DNA of 64,000 bases from Polytrichum commune (lineage: Eukaryota; Streptophyta; Polytrichopsida; Polytrichales; Polytrichaceae): NCBI GenBank assembly GCA_950295325.1, contig OX485803.1:53583554-53647553 (forward strand), given 5' to 3'. A model generated the notes under the pieces. The model saw nothing but the letters and a program-made list of their open reading frames with translations. It was not told the DNA's origin and made no database searches. The first letter of the stretch is position 1, and each line of letters begins with the position of its first letter. Below are positions 24,440-36,442 of the stretch, piece by piece. Made by a program: the position numbers and the translations under genes.

Positions 24440-25755
24440 TTGCATAAACTCCCCTACAACATTGGAGGCTGATTCATTCCAGTTTGACACCCCTAGAGTA
24501 ATTCGGGGTCTGTGAGTCTATTTCTGGAGTCAAACGTCTAAAATAAAAAATGTACATGTGATAATATAGTTTAGTGCATTCGCATCTATGCAATGGCCGA
24601 GTTTACGTAGACGCCACAAATCACCACAAATCCTTTGGAGGACGTGTGAGGCTTGGGATTTGTGATGATTGCGTAAATTTCCCTACAACATTGGAGGCCG
24701 ATTCATTCCAATTTGACACCACTAGACTAATTCGGGGTCTATGAGTCCATTTCCAGAGTCAAAACGTCTGAAATAAGCAACATACATGTGATAATATAGT
24801 TTATTGCATCCACATCTTTGAAATGGCCGAGTTTACGTCGATGCCATGAATCACCACAAATCCTTCGGATTCATTCCAGTTTGACACCACTAGAGTAATT
24901 CGGAGTCGGTGAGTCTATTTCCGGGGTCGAAACGTCTAAAGTAAGGAACGTACATGTGATAATACAATTTACTACATTCGCATCTCTACAATGCCCCAGT
25001 TTACATAGACGCCACAAATCACCACAAAGTAAACTCCCCTACAACATTGGAGGCCGATTCATTCCAGCTTGACACCACCGGAGTAATTCGGGGTCTGTGA
25101 GTCATAATGTGATAATGTGGTTTACTGCATTCGCATCTATGCAATGCCCGAGTTTACATAGACACCATGAATCACCACAAATTAAACTCCCCTACAACAT
25201 TGGAGGCCGATTCATTCCAACTTGACACCATTGGAATAATTTGGGGTTTGTGAGTCTATTTCCGGGGTCGAAACGTCTAAAATAAGCAACATGTACATGT
25301 GATAATACAGTTTACTGCATTCGCATCTCTGCAATGGCCGAGTTTACATAGACGCCACGAATCACCACAAATTAAACTCCCCTACAACATTGGAGGCCGA
25401 TTCAGTCCAACTTGACACCACGGGAGTAATTTGGGGTTGGTGAGTCTATTTCCGGAGTCAAAACGTCTAAAACAAGCAACATACAGGTGACAATACAGTT
25501 TACTGCATTCGCATCTCTGCGATGGCCGAGTTTACATAGACGCCACGAATCACCACAAATTAAACTCCCCTACAACATTGGAGGCCGATTCAGTCCAACT
25601 TGACACCATCGGAGTACTTCGGGGTTGGTGAGTCCATTTCCGGAGTCAAAACGTCTAAAATAAGCAACATACAGGTGACAATACGGTTTACTGCATTTGC
25701 ATCTCTGCAATGGCGGAGTTTACGTAGACGCCACGAAACACCACGAATCCGTAGC
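24440..25755. repeat. Satellite-like tandem array, about 190-bp unit
   Basis: The block 'aaactcccctacaacattgg' or a close variant recurs near 24446, 24675, 25031, 25184, 25374 and 25562, and a shortened unit lies near 24866. Spacings include 190 and 188 bp, plus deleted (153) and longer (about 229) units. Each unit also holds 'gtttactgcattcgcatctc', 'gagtttacatagacgccac' and 'gaatcaccacaaat'. The right-hand units are most alike. No coding capacity. Confidence 0.9.
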
Positions 25756-25759
25756 AGCA

Positions 25760-28315
25760 GCTGCTGCTGCTGGTGTGTGTGTGATGAGAGTGAGATTGTG
25801 TATCCAAAAGGCGTTCCTTAAGTTGGGTGATGTAGTCATGCCATGTCTAATGTACTTAACGGCCAGCTAGTTTGGCCAAAGCACAGAGATAATATTCCCG
25901 TCCCACAGCAGCCTGACAGCTGGGGGGGGGGAGTGCCAATTGGCCCGCAAAATGCTTTGCACCAAAATAGGAAAGATTGCATATATATATGGAAAGTCAT
26001 GACATCCCCGGGTGGGGGGGGGGGGGGGAAACTTTCACTGCTCAAACTGTGGTAAAAGAAGTAGACGGGCCTTATTTGGTTACTTCCCACTTTTGTGTTG
26101 CACTTTTGTTACCTTGCTTGTACCCGAGGTTGAATTTCATGTGCGTTGGCGAATAAATGTGATGTGTACGAAGAAACCAGGATCAATCTTCGAATGTTCT
26201 CGGGCTAATCGTGGATTGTTGTGAATTACGAAAGTTCACGGACAGTGAGCGAAGAGAAGGTGACACACTAGTTATCTGGAAGGGGGTGCTCGAACCAACT
26301 CTCGGGTTGATTAAGCCTATTCTTGGATTCCATTCGGATTAGTGGTATGCGCAACAAGAAGCTTGGACATGGTAGAAACGAAAATAAGATAAAGTGTACG
26401 TGATATGACTTAGTATACTACACATTATTTATGAAGTCGCTTACCCCTAGTTACTCGATTCCTTTTCCCATACTCACACTTTTGTACTACAAACATCTTG
26501 ACACTCGCCCAAAACCACCCCCATCCTTCTGTTTTTTTGCCTAAAATCAACTCCACTTTCCCCCAAAATCGTTCCCACTTTGGGTTCAACCTCCCCCCCC
26601 CCCCCCGCCCCCAACACACTCAAACCATCACTCCACCCAATATAAATATGAAGTCTTTATAACCAGATTTGCATAGGGGATTGTGATAAAAACCCTATAA
26701 GTAACCCAACTTAGCTACATCCCAACACATTGCCCATAACCAACCCCGCATTCTTCGGAAACCGCCCTACTTTGCTCCAAAGACATTCGGACAATTTAAG
26801 GTGTGTTCCAATTACATGATTAGGAACCCCTCCCCTGCCAAATTAAGCCCCGGTTTCGGACAAACACCTAGATAAAAGATTGTATGGGACTGAAATTATA
26901 GCTTTGTCCAATGTGTTGTTCAAGCCCAGGGTTCGTCCACTTCGTCAACCTGCCATGTCACCGACTAATGTAGCCACCGTAGCTTACAAGATGGAGAAGT
27001 TTTGGATCTTGCATGGGGGGGGGGGTGGCTCCAAACTTCTCCCGTGGAGGAACGCTCCTCTGGTTTGGTTAGGATTGTCGGCAAGTCTAGAGCCACGTCT
27101 GATGAACTGGACGGCGCACACAGTTGGTGTTGTTGAAGCACTCTTGTGGGATGAAAGAATGGGCGGTGCGTCGTTGTTCACGCTTTGTCTAGGTACTTGT
27201 CTAAACTGAGCCTAAGTCCACTGTTGAACCTATAAAAGTTCACAAATTCTGAGCATATATTTTAACCACATGTCTTTCTATATATCCATTATTATATTTG
27301 CAATTTTTTACCCATCCATTCAAATATGGGTGTCCGATTAAGAAAAATAATTGAATTAGGCCCAACCCACTTACCTTACTATCAATTTGGAAAAGGATAC
27401 ACTACTTGCAACCACCTCAAAATATAATACATTAGTGGGAAGTACAACTTGTCAAGTTCATCACTTAGGTTAGTGAGGTAGAAAAACCGAAAACGATGAA
27501 CGACCACTATCGAGGCACTAGACTAGGGGTAGAATGATTATCGTATGGACCCAAAATGGTCGATTATGAAAGTGATGACCCAAAAAGAATGTAGTGATAT
27601 GTGTGACGCAATGATGTTGGATAGGTGTTGTTTCACACCACTTACAATCACTTTTGGGTGCCATTGAGTTAATTGTTTTGTGTGCACTCGTATACAAAGT
27701 AGATATTCATATGCTTCAATTGGGGATACTCTACTATACAAACAGGAGGATTACCTTACTCACCTCCTTAAAAAAAACGTAACTAATTATCTACATGAAA
27801 TAAAATTATGAAACAACTCGCATCTCAAAAAACACACTGCACAGATTTCAAGCCACGCTTTTGGGCCGAATCGGCTTATTCTCACCGTTTTCTGAATACC
27901 TAGCTTATAGTTGCCCGATTAAGTTAGTAACAAAGCTTACTTATAAAAGCTTAATGCTCTCAAGTGACTCATCCGAGACCAATGCACTGAGAATCACTTA
28001 ACTTATAAACTCATCGCTTAAGAAAGATAAACATGATTATTCCCATGCATCTTAATTAGGTGCAACTATCGTGATCGAAATAGGAAGTGAGGAGTCCTTC
28101 TTGAAGCCTTCAGGTAGAATAAACTAGTTTACGGTATCCACACACCCTAGTTTAAGTAAGTGTCGGTTGCACGGCTTACCTGGCAAGGCCCTGTTCCATG
28201 TGAAGACTTTTGAAATTCAGTTTGTGCTTTAGTGGAATTAGTTTATATAATGATTAATAGCAAAAAAAAATTCGACACGTATAATGATGGTTAAGGGTTG
28301 TGTGGTCGAATTTGA
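25760..28315. other. Intergenic with G/C homopolymer runs
   Basis: Runs: G10 at 25922-25931, G15 at 26014-26028, C14 at 26593-26606 and G11 at 27015-27025. A (CAG/CTG) stretch lies near 25751-25770. About 27235-27380 is an R1-type fragment (gtgtccgattaagaaaa). No gene was recognised. Confidence 0.5.
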
Positions 28316-28691
28316 TAGATAGATAGAAACTCCGGTCCCTTTTTAGCAAGGGGCCGGCGTGAATAAAGTGTCCGTTCGTAATGCCAATGACCCGATGCCC
28401 ACCGGACAAGGGGACATTGGGACAATACTACTCTCCCCTTTCGAGGATGGACACTATAGTGACACACCATACTAGTTCCTAGCTAGCCACTAGTGCCTTG
28501 AGGATACCGGACATGGAATCCCCCCAAAGGGCTTTGAGGTACCCATACAACAAGGTCCAAGGACCCCCCAACCATAGTTGGGTGGACTAAGGTGGTGAGC
28601 ACCACGCCGGCATGGGGAATAGAACCCACGACCTCCTCATTGGGGGCCATGAGCCCTAACCACCAAGCCAAGGCCCGTGGTGCCTTATGTC
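28316..28691 (-). mobile_element. tRNA-headed SINE with perfect 12-bp target duplication
   Basis: An identical direct repeat GGTCGAATTTGA lies at 28304-28315 and 28692-28703. On the minus strand the 5' part has an A-box-like TGGCTTGGTGG (28670-28660) and a B-box-like GGTTCTATTCC (28626-28616), about 34 bp apart, as in the RNA polymerase III promoter of a tRNA. An unrelated body follows, and the element ends in (TATC)n. It is 376 bp long. The copy at 1-254 shares its body and tail. Confidence 0.88.
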
Positions 28692-28751
28692 GGTCGAATT
28701 TGACTTTAGTATCGGAACTTGAAGTTGGCATCTGTTAAAACACCGGAAGAA

Positions 28752-28845
28752 GGAAGTAGAACTCCGGTCTCTGGAGGGGGCTGGATTGAATAGAGTGTAT
28801 GTTCGTAGAACATCCTAGGCCATGCCCTGGGCAATGACGTTAGAT
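28752..28845 (-). mobile_element. Partial SINE 3' end
   Basis: The sequence from 'gaactccggtctctgg' to 'gccctgggcaatgac' is a diverged copy of the 3' body of the SINE next to it, in the same orientation. Head and target duplication are not visible. Confidence 0.5.
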
Positions 28846-28997
28846 GTAAAATCACTTCATCCTTTGCAGGGAGTAAACACTGTATTTAGCAACGAATAAT
28901 CGTTACCGGTAACTGGTAGCATGTAACCATCTTTAGCCAAAATACATCCAGTAATCATGGCACTGCTTTAGGGGCGAAGCCATAGCGGGTTGTAGGT

Positions 28998-29257
28998 TTA
29001 TTTATTTGCGTATGGTAAGTCTTGGAGGTTTGTGATAGGTTGTCGGTTCTCTAGTCTACGTTTATGAACTAGTATTGAGTGTGCATATTGTGTGGCAATT
29101 ATGTAAAGTTGTTTGAATGTACTTTTGATTTTCATGATAGGGAGTTTAAATATTGTTTCTAGTTTGTTCTTTGATGGGGATTGTGTTGTGGCCCTTGCAC
29201 CTGCGACTAATACCATGAGTGGGGCTATGTAGAGTAGACATACCCATTTCCATTAAG
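28998..29257 (-). pseudogene. LINE ORF 3' fragment
   Basis: The minus-strand translation (VLVAGARATTQSPS, then KLPIMKIKSTFKQL and LVHKRRLENRQPI) aligns with the last 60 residues of the LINE ORF at 22158 (ITAGVRGAIHENS, LKIPKSHIKTLMK, LVLNKRKLDNKQNPI). The match runs up to the left edge of the MITE at 29261, which interrupts or borders it. Confidence 0.75.
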
Positions 29258-29260
29258 TTA

Positions 29261-29764
29261 GGGCCACTTCACACACGAGCCAAGAGCCGTGGCCATGAAA
29301 TTGTGTGAGCCCAAAAGAAAGTGTCCAAATTAAGGCCGTCCCAAGACACCTCCAAACTCATGTAGTGTGGTCACGGACCCTCAAGTGTAGTGTGAATTCA
29401 TATGTGACCATGTCCTCAACCAAATGCTATTTCGATGAATTTTTATTCGTGCGGGTCCTCACACATGATAAAATAGAACAAATCAACGGTTGTGAGTGTT
29501 CGGAGTGCCATGGTCTCCTGGTTTTGTGTTAGGCCTACCTCCGAGAGGTGGTTTTTGGAAAATAATCCAAGTGACCATGAAACATGATCCATTTGATGCC
29601 ATGTAGGAATCCATGTAGATTTTACATCCATCTTGCATTCACATACTCCGTTGGTCCCTCAAGCGCAGTGTGAATCGAACTTGGACTGGCTTCGCCTTTT
29701 CCACCAATGAGAGTGCTTGAAGTGTAATGGTCACGGACTCTCAGTCCCATGTGTGAAGTGGCCC
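29261..29764. mobile_element. Harbinger-like MITE, copy B
   Basis: Ends GGGCCACTTCACACACGAG and GTGTGAAGTGGCCC; TTA at 29258-29260 and 29765-29767. The interior is an inverted, diverged copy of 1839-2396. It directly abuts the LINE fragment at 28998-29257. Confidence 0.82.
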
Positions 29765-29767
29765 TTA

Positions 29768-30250
29768 ACCTCTAATGTTCTATGCGACCATAATATGGTC
29801 GTGACCGGTTTCCTTTGACCCTTTGATACTAGTTCGGATGGTTTTTGGATTATTTCAACAAATTCAACTATTTATCATGTTCATGTTCATGTATGCTCTG
29901 TCCTGCCATGTGGACAATTTTGATTCAACAAGGTTAGTTATTTTGGATTAATTCATATGTGAGAGTGTGCTATCAATTGGTTCATAATGGAACTGGTTCC
30001 TAAACGCATGCTTGACATTGGTCACCTCCGCAGTTTAGGGGCAACATATCCTAAAACATGTTTTTTGGTCGATCCCTATGTGCAAATGATTCCTTAGTTG
30101 CTCTACAAATCTGCATGACACTCAATTGCAACCTATCCTAAATATCTACTATTGGAATTTATAGTTGGACATGTGATGGTGGGTGTAAACCCATAAGGTG
30201 CGTAATTTGTGGCAACATGGCCTCAATTTCCAAATCTTCCCCAAAAATCA
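29768..30250. other. Intergenic, no gene recognised
   Basis: No coding or repeat signal was recognised. Confidence 0.5.
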
Positions 30251-30477
30251 CTCCCTCTGTCCCAAAATGATTGTAATATTACATGGAGTTTTATGTCCCA
30301 AAAAGATTGTCCGAGATCAAATGTTTATTGATTTTGTTAATGTAGAATTTTTTTGGCACACCAAATTATTTGGCAAAATTCTCTAAATCAACAAAATCAA
30401 TAAACATTCGACCTTAGATAATAATTTTGGGATAAGAAACTCTAGGGGGCAGGACAATCATTTTGGGACAGAGGAAG
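30251..30477. mobile_element. Stowaway-like MITE
   Basis: The ends CTCCCTCTGTCCCAAAATGA and its complement TCATTTTGGGACAGAGGAAG are typical of Stowaway (Tc1/mariner) MITEs. The interior also folds on itself ('aatgtttattgattttgtt' pairs with 'caaaatcaataaacatt'). The TA target duplication is not clear. Confidence 0.75.
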
Positions 30478-31807
30478 CACAAAATAACGGTTTCAAGATT
30501 TGTGAGTTGATTTGAGTAGGTATATTGCCCCTATTTTGAATGAGGGTGACGTCTTGTCATTTGGAGATGATTTGAGTGGAGAAGAAACCAACCCCAATGT
30601 AGTTTCTAAACTCCTACCCCTCAAGACCACTATGGACATTCCTATTATAGTCTCCTAAATAATAGAACTTCAATGTTTAAAATGTACACTACGATTAGTC
30701 ACCTCTAACTTGCAAACATTTATATAGTTTGATTTGTAAGAAAAACTTTGGAGCTTCAACTAGGGGTCGTTGAAATTGGGGTCACATTTTAAGGGCAAAT
30801 TTGAGGGAAATTGGGAACCGGCCCTAAGTACCATAAACTCTATACTCATTGCAATTAAAACCTACTATTTATTCAAACAGTCAAATGAAATGAAATTGAT
30901 TTTGAAGTCTACGAAGCCAAAAGGCTTGTGGGACTCAAGATGATGGGTAGAAGGTTAATTCATGTAGCAACATAGCGGTATGGCCTTAGTAAGATAGAGA
31001 CCAATATCAACTTCATGGTCAATTACATGAAAGACTTGAAGACCACCTAGTACTTCATTTTCTCACAGGGAATGAAACTTATCTCTAATGAAGTTGTAGA
31101 GTGGAACATTCACACACAAAATACGTGTATTTCATTTTCAATTGTATTTTCAAAACATAATTGGCATAATCTATAATCTCAATAAATTTGGGATAGTCGA
31201 CAATTGACCATCTTCAATGTCAAGTCTATGGTCTGAAGTGTGACAACCAATGATGATTTTGTGTCGGGGTGATGTCAAAGGTTGCTTTGAAGACAATTTA
31301 GATTAATACTTGAGGTGAAGTCAATTTAATTTCTTTCCCACGAGGTGGAAAGAGTTCCACTCTTTCATGAAAAACTCAATGCAACTTGATTTATGTTAAA
31401 AGTGAAGCAATATAGTACTAACTATTTACTAAGTAAACATACTTATTAACTCTCGCCATGACCAAATTCAGTCTCTATCTTGTTCTTTTCTTGAGATGAA
31501 ACCAGACTTTGATAAAACAAATCTCAAAAAGACCCCACCCACTTCCTTGAATCAAGTCTGACCAAGTCAACGAAAGTGAATTCATAAAAGGCATATGAAA
31601 TCTATAACTCATCCGATTCAAAATATCATAACATACACATTCCCATGCAATTATTGTGGGCAAGGAATTAGCGGTCTCGAAGTGTGTTGTGGGTTATAAT
31701 AATATGTTTAAGATTTCAAAGCTAAAGGAATGTTCTCAATATTGTAGAGTATCTCTAACCGCTATGAAGATTCAAACTCAAATTGTACACTTTCAAGAAG
31801 TGGGCAT
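30478..31807. other. Intergenic, no gene recognised
   Basis: AT-rich. A right-end-like remnant 'gaaccggccctaag' of the GGGCCGGTT family lies near 30816-30830. No gene was seen. Confidence 0.5.
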
Positions 31808-32155
31808 AAGGTAAGTGGGTCTTAAATGGACACTTTTAGCTATGCATTCACTTCTTGTAGGATATGAAACACGTGATTTATGCGACATTATTAGCAAATC
31901 CAAATCGTGTTTGTAGCCAGCTTCGTCATAACTTTATAGCTCAAATTGTCAAAGTGGAATTTCTCTCTCATGTATAATAATTGTATGGATATTGAGCTGT
32001 AGAAAAATTAACAAATTTGATGCACACGGTCCAATTCTTTTTGTAAACATATGTCCTTTTATTATGGTTGTTTTTAGATCCACACATAAGCACACTCCAC
32101 TCAATATATAGGTGTCCAATTAAAGCAATAAACTAAAGTAGGTCCCCTAATCAAC
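31808..32155. mobile_element. R1-family MITE copy
   Basis: Left end 'ataaggtaagtgggtcttaa'; interior 'cttgtaggatatgaaacac', 'ttagcaaatccaaatcg' and 'aggtgtccaattaa'. The order is as in 45825-46200. Confidence 0.65.
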
Positions 32156-32195
32156 TTAATCAAGCACTCATGCAAATTGTGCTTCTATACAAGCC

Positions 32196-32544
32196 CTCGG
32201 GGGGGGGGGGGGGCACTGTGTTAAAAAGTTAAGGATATAGGTGCGAACAACCACTATTTTATAGGGGGGTATTACTTTCAATTCTCTTATTTTTTTCACA
32301 TGCTATCATTATGTAAATTTCTACTTTGGGTTAATAGAAAAATGGCTTGCATTACTTATAATTCCAAATTACTTATTATTCCATACCCTATAGTACTTTA
32401 AAGATGTCCAGTGCCATTTTTGATACCCTATATTACTCTTAAGCCCAATTATAAATTTTTGCTCCCATGTTTTTAAAATACCCTATCATTTGTTCGCACG
32501 TATATTGCTACTCCAACCAATGACTACCCCCCCCCCCCCCCGAG
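32196..32544. mobile_element. Poly-G-ended MITE, copy 1
   Basis: The element begins CTC followed by a run of about 16 G, and ends with a run of about 14 C followed by GAG, so its inverted termini are mostly homopolymer. The 8-bp direct repeat TACAAGCC lies at 32188-32195 and 32545-32552. It is 349 bp, non-coding, and nearly identical to 33612-33962. An 8-bp duplication fits hAT-type insertion; the termini are not a hAT form I recognise. Confidence 0.9.
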
Positions 32545-32603
32545 TACAAGCCTAACATATTCAATGAGTTTAGCTCCCGTTCAGCTCAAACATGACGCTA
32601 TAA

Positions 32604-33106
32604 GGGCTGCTTCACACTATGGCCTAAGGTCAAGAGGCCGTCAATTTCCACCCGTCAAATTGCAAGAAACCGAGAATTCGACCTCTTGACCCTTCACACT
32701 AAAGGCTAAAGTCCATAGGCCGTTGCTCTTCAAAATGCCTACATGACAATACTTTTTGACCAAGGCGACGGACTCTCAAAGGAAGTTTGAGTCGGACGAG
32801 AATGGAAACCCAAACAATGGTCGAGTGACCGTCCAATTTTTTTATTTAAAAAAAAAACTAACAAGATCTTGGCTGTTAGATTGTAGGGGTTGTTTTGGGC
32901 AGGGAATAAATCGGGATGCTCCTTCTTCCTTAAGCATGGGTAGGACTTTGGGCTTGGCCTTTGGAGGCTTCACACTATGCCCTGCTAAAGGCACCAATTC
33001 CTATATTTTATGGGCTATTTTAGCCCATTTCTTTGGACTCTCGACAAAGTTTGGCCATTCAATCCCACGGCCTCTCAACTTGGACAACCATAGTGTGAAG
33101 CGGCCC
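32604..33106. mobile_element. Harbinger-like MITE, GGGCTGCTTCACAC type
   Basis: Ends GGGCTGCTTCACACTATGG and CCATAGTGTGAAGCGGCCC. TAA flanks both sides (32601-32603 and 33107-33109). Non-coding, 503 bp. Confidence 0.8.
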
Positions 33107-33611
33107 TAATTCTTTGTCATGCTTATGTAAATCATCAAAACTAATGTCTCAAAATTCCTCAACACCCAAAATCAACCAAACCAAGATATACTAGAAGAAA
33201 TCTTATCCATTTCAATTGATCAATACTACCTATTAATTGCAATTCCCAATTGATGAATGTACAAGTAAATCACATTAATAGCTATCTGGCAAAACCATCA
33301 ATGGAAGAATAATGGTTGGAAAATAATATTCATAAAAAGATCTCTCATAATTGTAATAGACAAGTCATAACAAATGCTCATAATGGGATGTTTGTTCTCT
33401 TGGTGATATCTATTGGCAAATGTCAACTACTATTGAAAACTGTCAACTATGTTGTGACTTCATTGTTGAAGTCGTTGACATGGTATTTACAAGCCAATAC
33501 ACGAACTTTGTAGCAAAATTACAAACATATTGAGTGCAATCACTCTAAAACATGCACACCAAATATATATGACGCATATATATATGTTCAAACAAGTTCA
33601 ATGTATCTAAC

Positions 33612-33962
33612 CTCGGGGGGGGGGGGGGGGGCAGTGTGTTAAAAAGTTAAGGATATAGGTGCGAACAACCACTATTTTATAGGGGGGTATTACTTTCAAT
33701 TCTCTTATTTTTTTTCACATGCTATCATTATGTAAATTTCTACTTTGGGTTAATAAAGAAATGGCTTGCATTATTTATGATTCCAAATTACCTATTATTC
33801 CATACCCTATAGTACTTTAAAGATGTCCAGTGCCATTTTTGATACCCTATATTACTCTTAAGCCAAATTATAATTTTTTGCTCCCATGTTTTTTAAATAC
33901 CCTATCATTTGTTCGCACGTGTATTGCTACTCCAACCAATGACTACCCCCCCCCCCCCCGAG
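33612..33962. mobile_element. Poly-G-ended MITE, copy 2
   Basis: Same orientation and almost the same sequence as 32196-32544. The 8-bp direct repeat TATCTAAC lies at 33604-33611 and 33963-33970. Because this duplication differs from that of copy 1, the pair arose by two insertions, not by a segmental duplication. Confidence 0.92.
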
Positions 33963-36442
33963 TATCTAACGATTGACTACATCCATCCTACGACATAACC
34001 ACCATATGAAAATAATTAAATAACAAACGTCAGACAATCCGACGTGAATTTCAACCTATTGGACCTACCTTGCTCAAGTATTCTCTTGATGCAAACTAGA
34101 GTTTATTACCTACCTTGAGGTGGGTGAGCTCTTGGCTTCCTACCTACCAAGCTAGTATTTTTAAAATTTTAATTAGTATTAGTATTAGTAGTAGTAGTAG
34201 TATTATTATAATTGATCAAGTAAAGAGAAGATTTCACAGCGCGAATCAAGCCGCCAACCACTTCATTCAAAAATGGATACCTTGCCACTATCACCCAGTA
34301 GTTTAGGGTCGTCTCGGACCACCACCATCCGGACTGAAATTTTGTTGTCATATTTGTGCTCTTGTCATATCTTGCTATTGTCTTGTTTTTTAGGGTTGCC
34401 CCCCCCCCCCCCCCTTTGCGCGGCTTGGCATTAGCCACACAAATTTAAGTTAGCCACATGGAAAAGAAAAAAAAATGAAAGTCTCAATGTACAAAGGGCT
34501 AAGGTGAGGGTTATTATATATAAAAAATGACCAACATCATGAGGTGCATGAACATAATATTCAAGATGAAAATCTAGGATAGTCCATGGGATGGACTCTT
34601 CATTGGAAACCTAAATGGGTTATTATGAAATCAAACCCTTTATATACAAGAAATTTATATAGAAAATCAAATATATACATAATTATAGTAGCCTATAAAA
34701 TTGACTCGTATGTCTATACCAAGCTTTTCATTTTAATGTGATAAATGCCTCTGCTACATATATAAAATATAAACCATGACATAAATATGCCTTTGTTACA
34801 TACAACCCGATTTCACTTTCTAGTGATAGATTGTCATTGAATAATTTCACATCCATAGGATTTAGACTCATAATAGTCTAACCCTAGAATACACGTCATT
34901 GAAGCTATGGCGATGAAACAAGCACACCGATTGTCAATTTTCTTTCTAAACTCGACCCATCCCCTCTTGTACATCAACCTTTACTTCAAATTTTTAATAG
35001 CCTTCATTAATTTCAATTATACACACTCGAGTAAAACAACGCCACTCTCTTATGTATATTATGTGCAACAGGGCCTGAAATAATACCCCTTTTTGCAAAC
35101 ACGTCAGTTCGTACGTGGTATGAAGAGTCCACCTTGATGAAGGATAGTAATGCAAACATAGAAGTTTGACATTTTAAGATAATAGAGTTCCACATTGGAG
35201 CGTGAACATGGGTTGTTAGTGACTTTACCATCACCATCATCCATGACCGAACTATCTTCAACATCTCCTTTTATTTGAACAATGATACATCTTTCAAGTT
35301 TCATTGGCATTTCACTAAATATCACTTCATATTGAATAAATTCTCAAGGTCTTGTATCAAATTTGTCAGCAAATTTGGACACAAAGATCACTTGAAAATC
35401 ATTTGTTTCACCTTTTTGTGATTTCACTTTTTAGAATTCAATGTTGTAAACTTGCATCATCAAAATATTTGAGAAACAATTATGTAAAGAAGGTCTGGTT
35501 GGTTGCAAATGCAAAGAGAACACAACAAAATCCTAAAAATGCATTTTTGAGTTATGTTGCTAGAAGATATGTCAAAAATACATACAAAGTTAGACACACA
35601 ATTTGAATTGATATGAACACAATGTTGTTTTGGCATCTTTTCAAAATCTAAAATCTCAAGCTTTGCACTCAATTTTTGAAAACTCAAGATTTGAATTGAG
35701 GAATATTTTTGTTTTCATTTGAACTCGTGCATTGCATTGCATTGCATAGTACTCAAAACTACTACACCCCGAGTTTTTGTTGTCTCCAATCTCTAGTTTT
35801 TGCACAAATTTCACTATCATCACTTCATTTTGGTCTACTCATGACATAAATTAGCAGTGCTAGCAAGTTCTTTTCACCATCTAAACAAATGCAATTTTCT
35901 ATTAAGATTCAAATCTACAAAGTGTTTTGCTTGAAGGCAACAAAGAGTGAGATTCAATTTCTCAAATAGGTGAAAAAAAATTCCCTTATGTGAACATATA
36001 CACACATGGAGTCCACCGCACAATTATTTTCATCCAAAAATCATCAAGTTCGATTCTTCTTCATCGTCTTCATAAAGCCCGCACTTAATGCCGTGGCTGC
36101 CCAATTGCCTCCCTCCTACATTCAAAGCTTCCATAACTTCACTCAACCCAAACCCAACATCATCTAATTGTCCACCCACTAGAGAACCTAACCATTTTCA
36201 TCATCTATGAAGTTTTGTAGATCCATAACTATATCATTCTCCCCACCACCCTCTACATAATCTTCCCAATTTGCTCCATGTTGGGGTCTTGCACCAAGGT
36301 CTTGTACAAAGTGTTTCTCGACTTCTTGGACTCCCCGATCGTACGTAACCTTTGCGTATGTGTGCAACTATGGGAGATTATCCATGTCCCATATATGAAA
36401 TCATCAATTTCAATAACACAATGTTGCACGTTGTGTTATTCC
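33963..36442. other. Intergenic, AT-rich
   Basis: A C16 run lies at 34399-34414 and an (AGT/TAT)n tract at about 34175-34210. No gene was recognised. Confidence 0.5.

Noticed and set aside
26014-26606. G15 and C14 runs about 590 bp apart as a third poly-G-ended MITE
   Set aside because: The flanks lack CTC/GAG ends and any 8-bp direct repeat, and the interior does not match the two confirmed copies.
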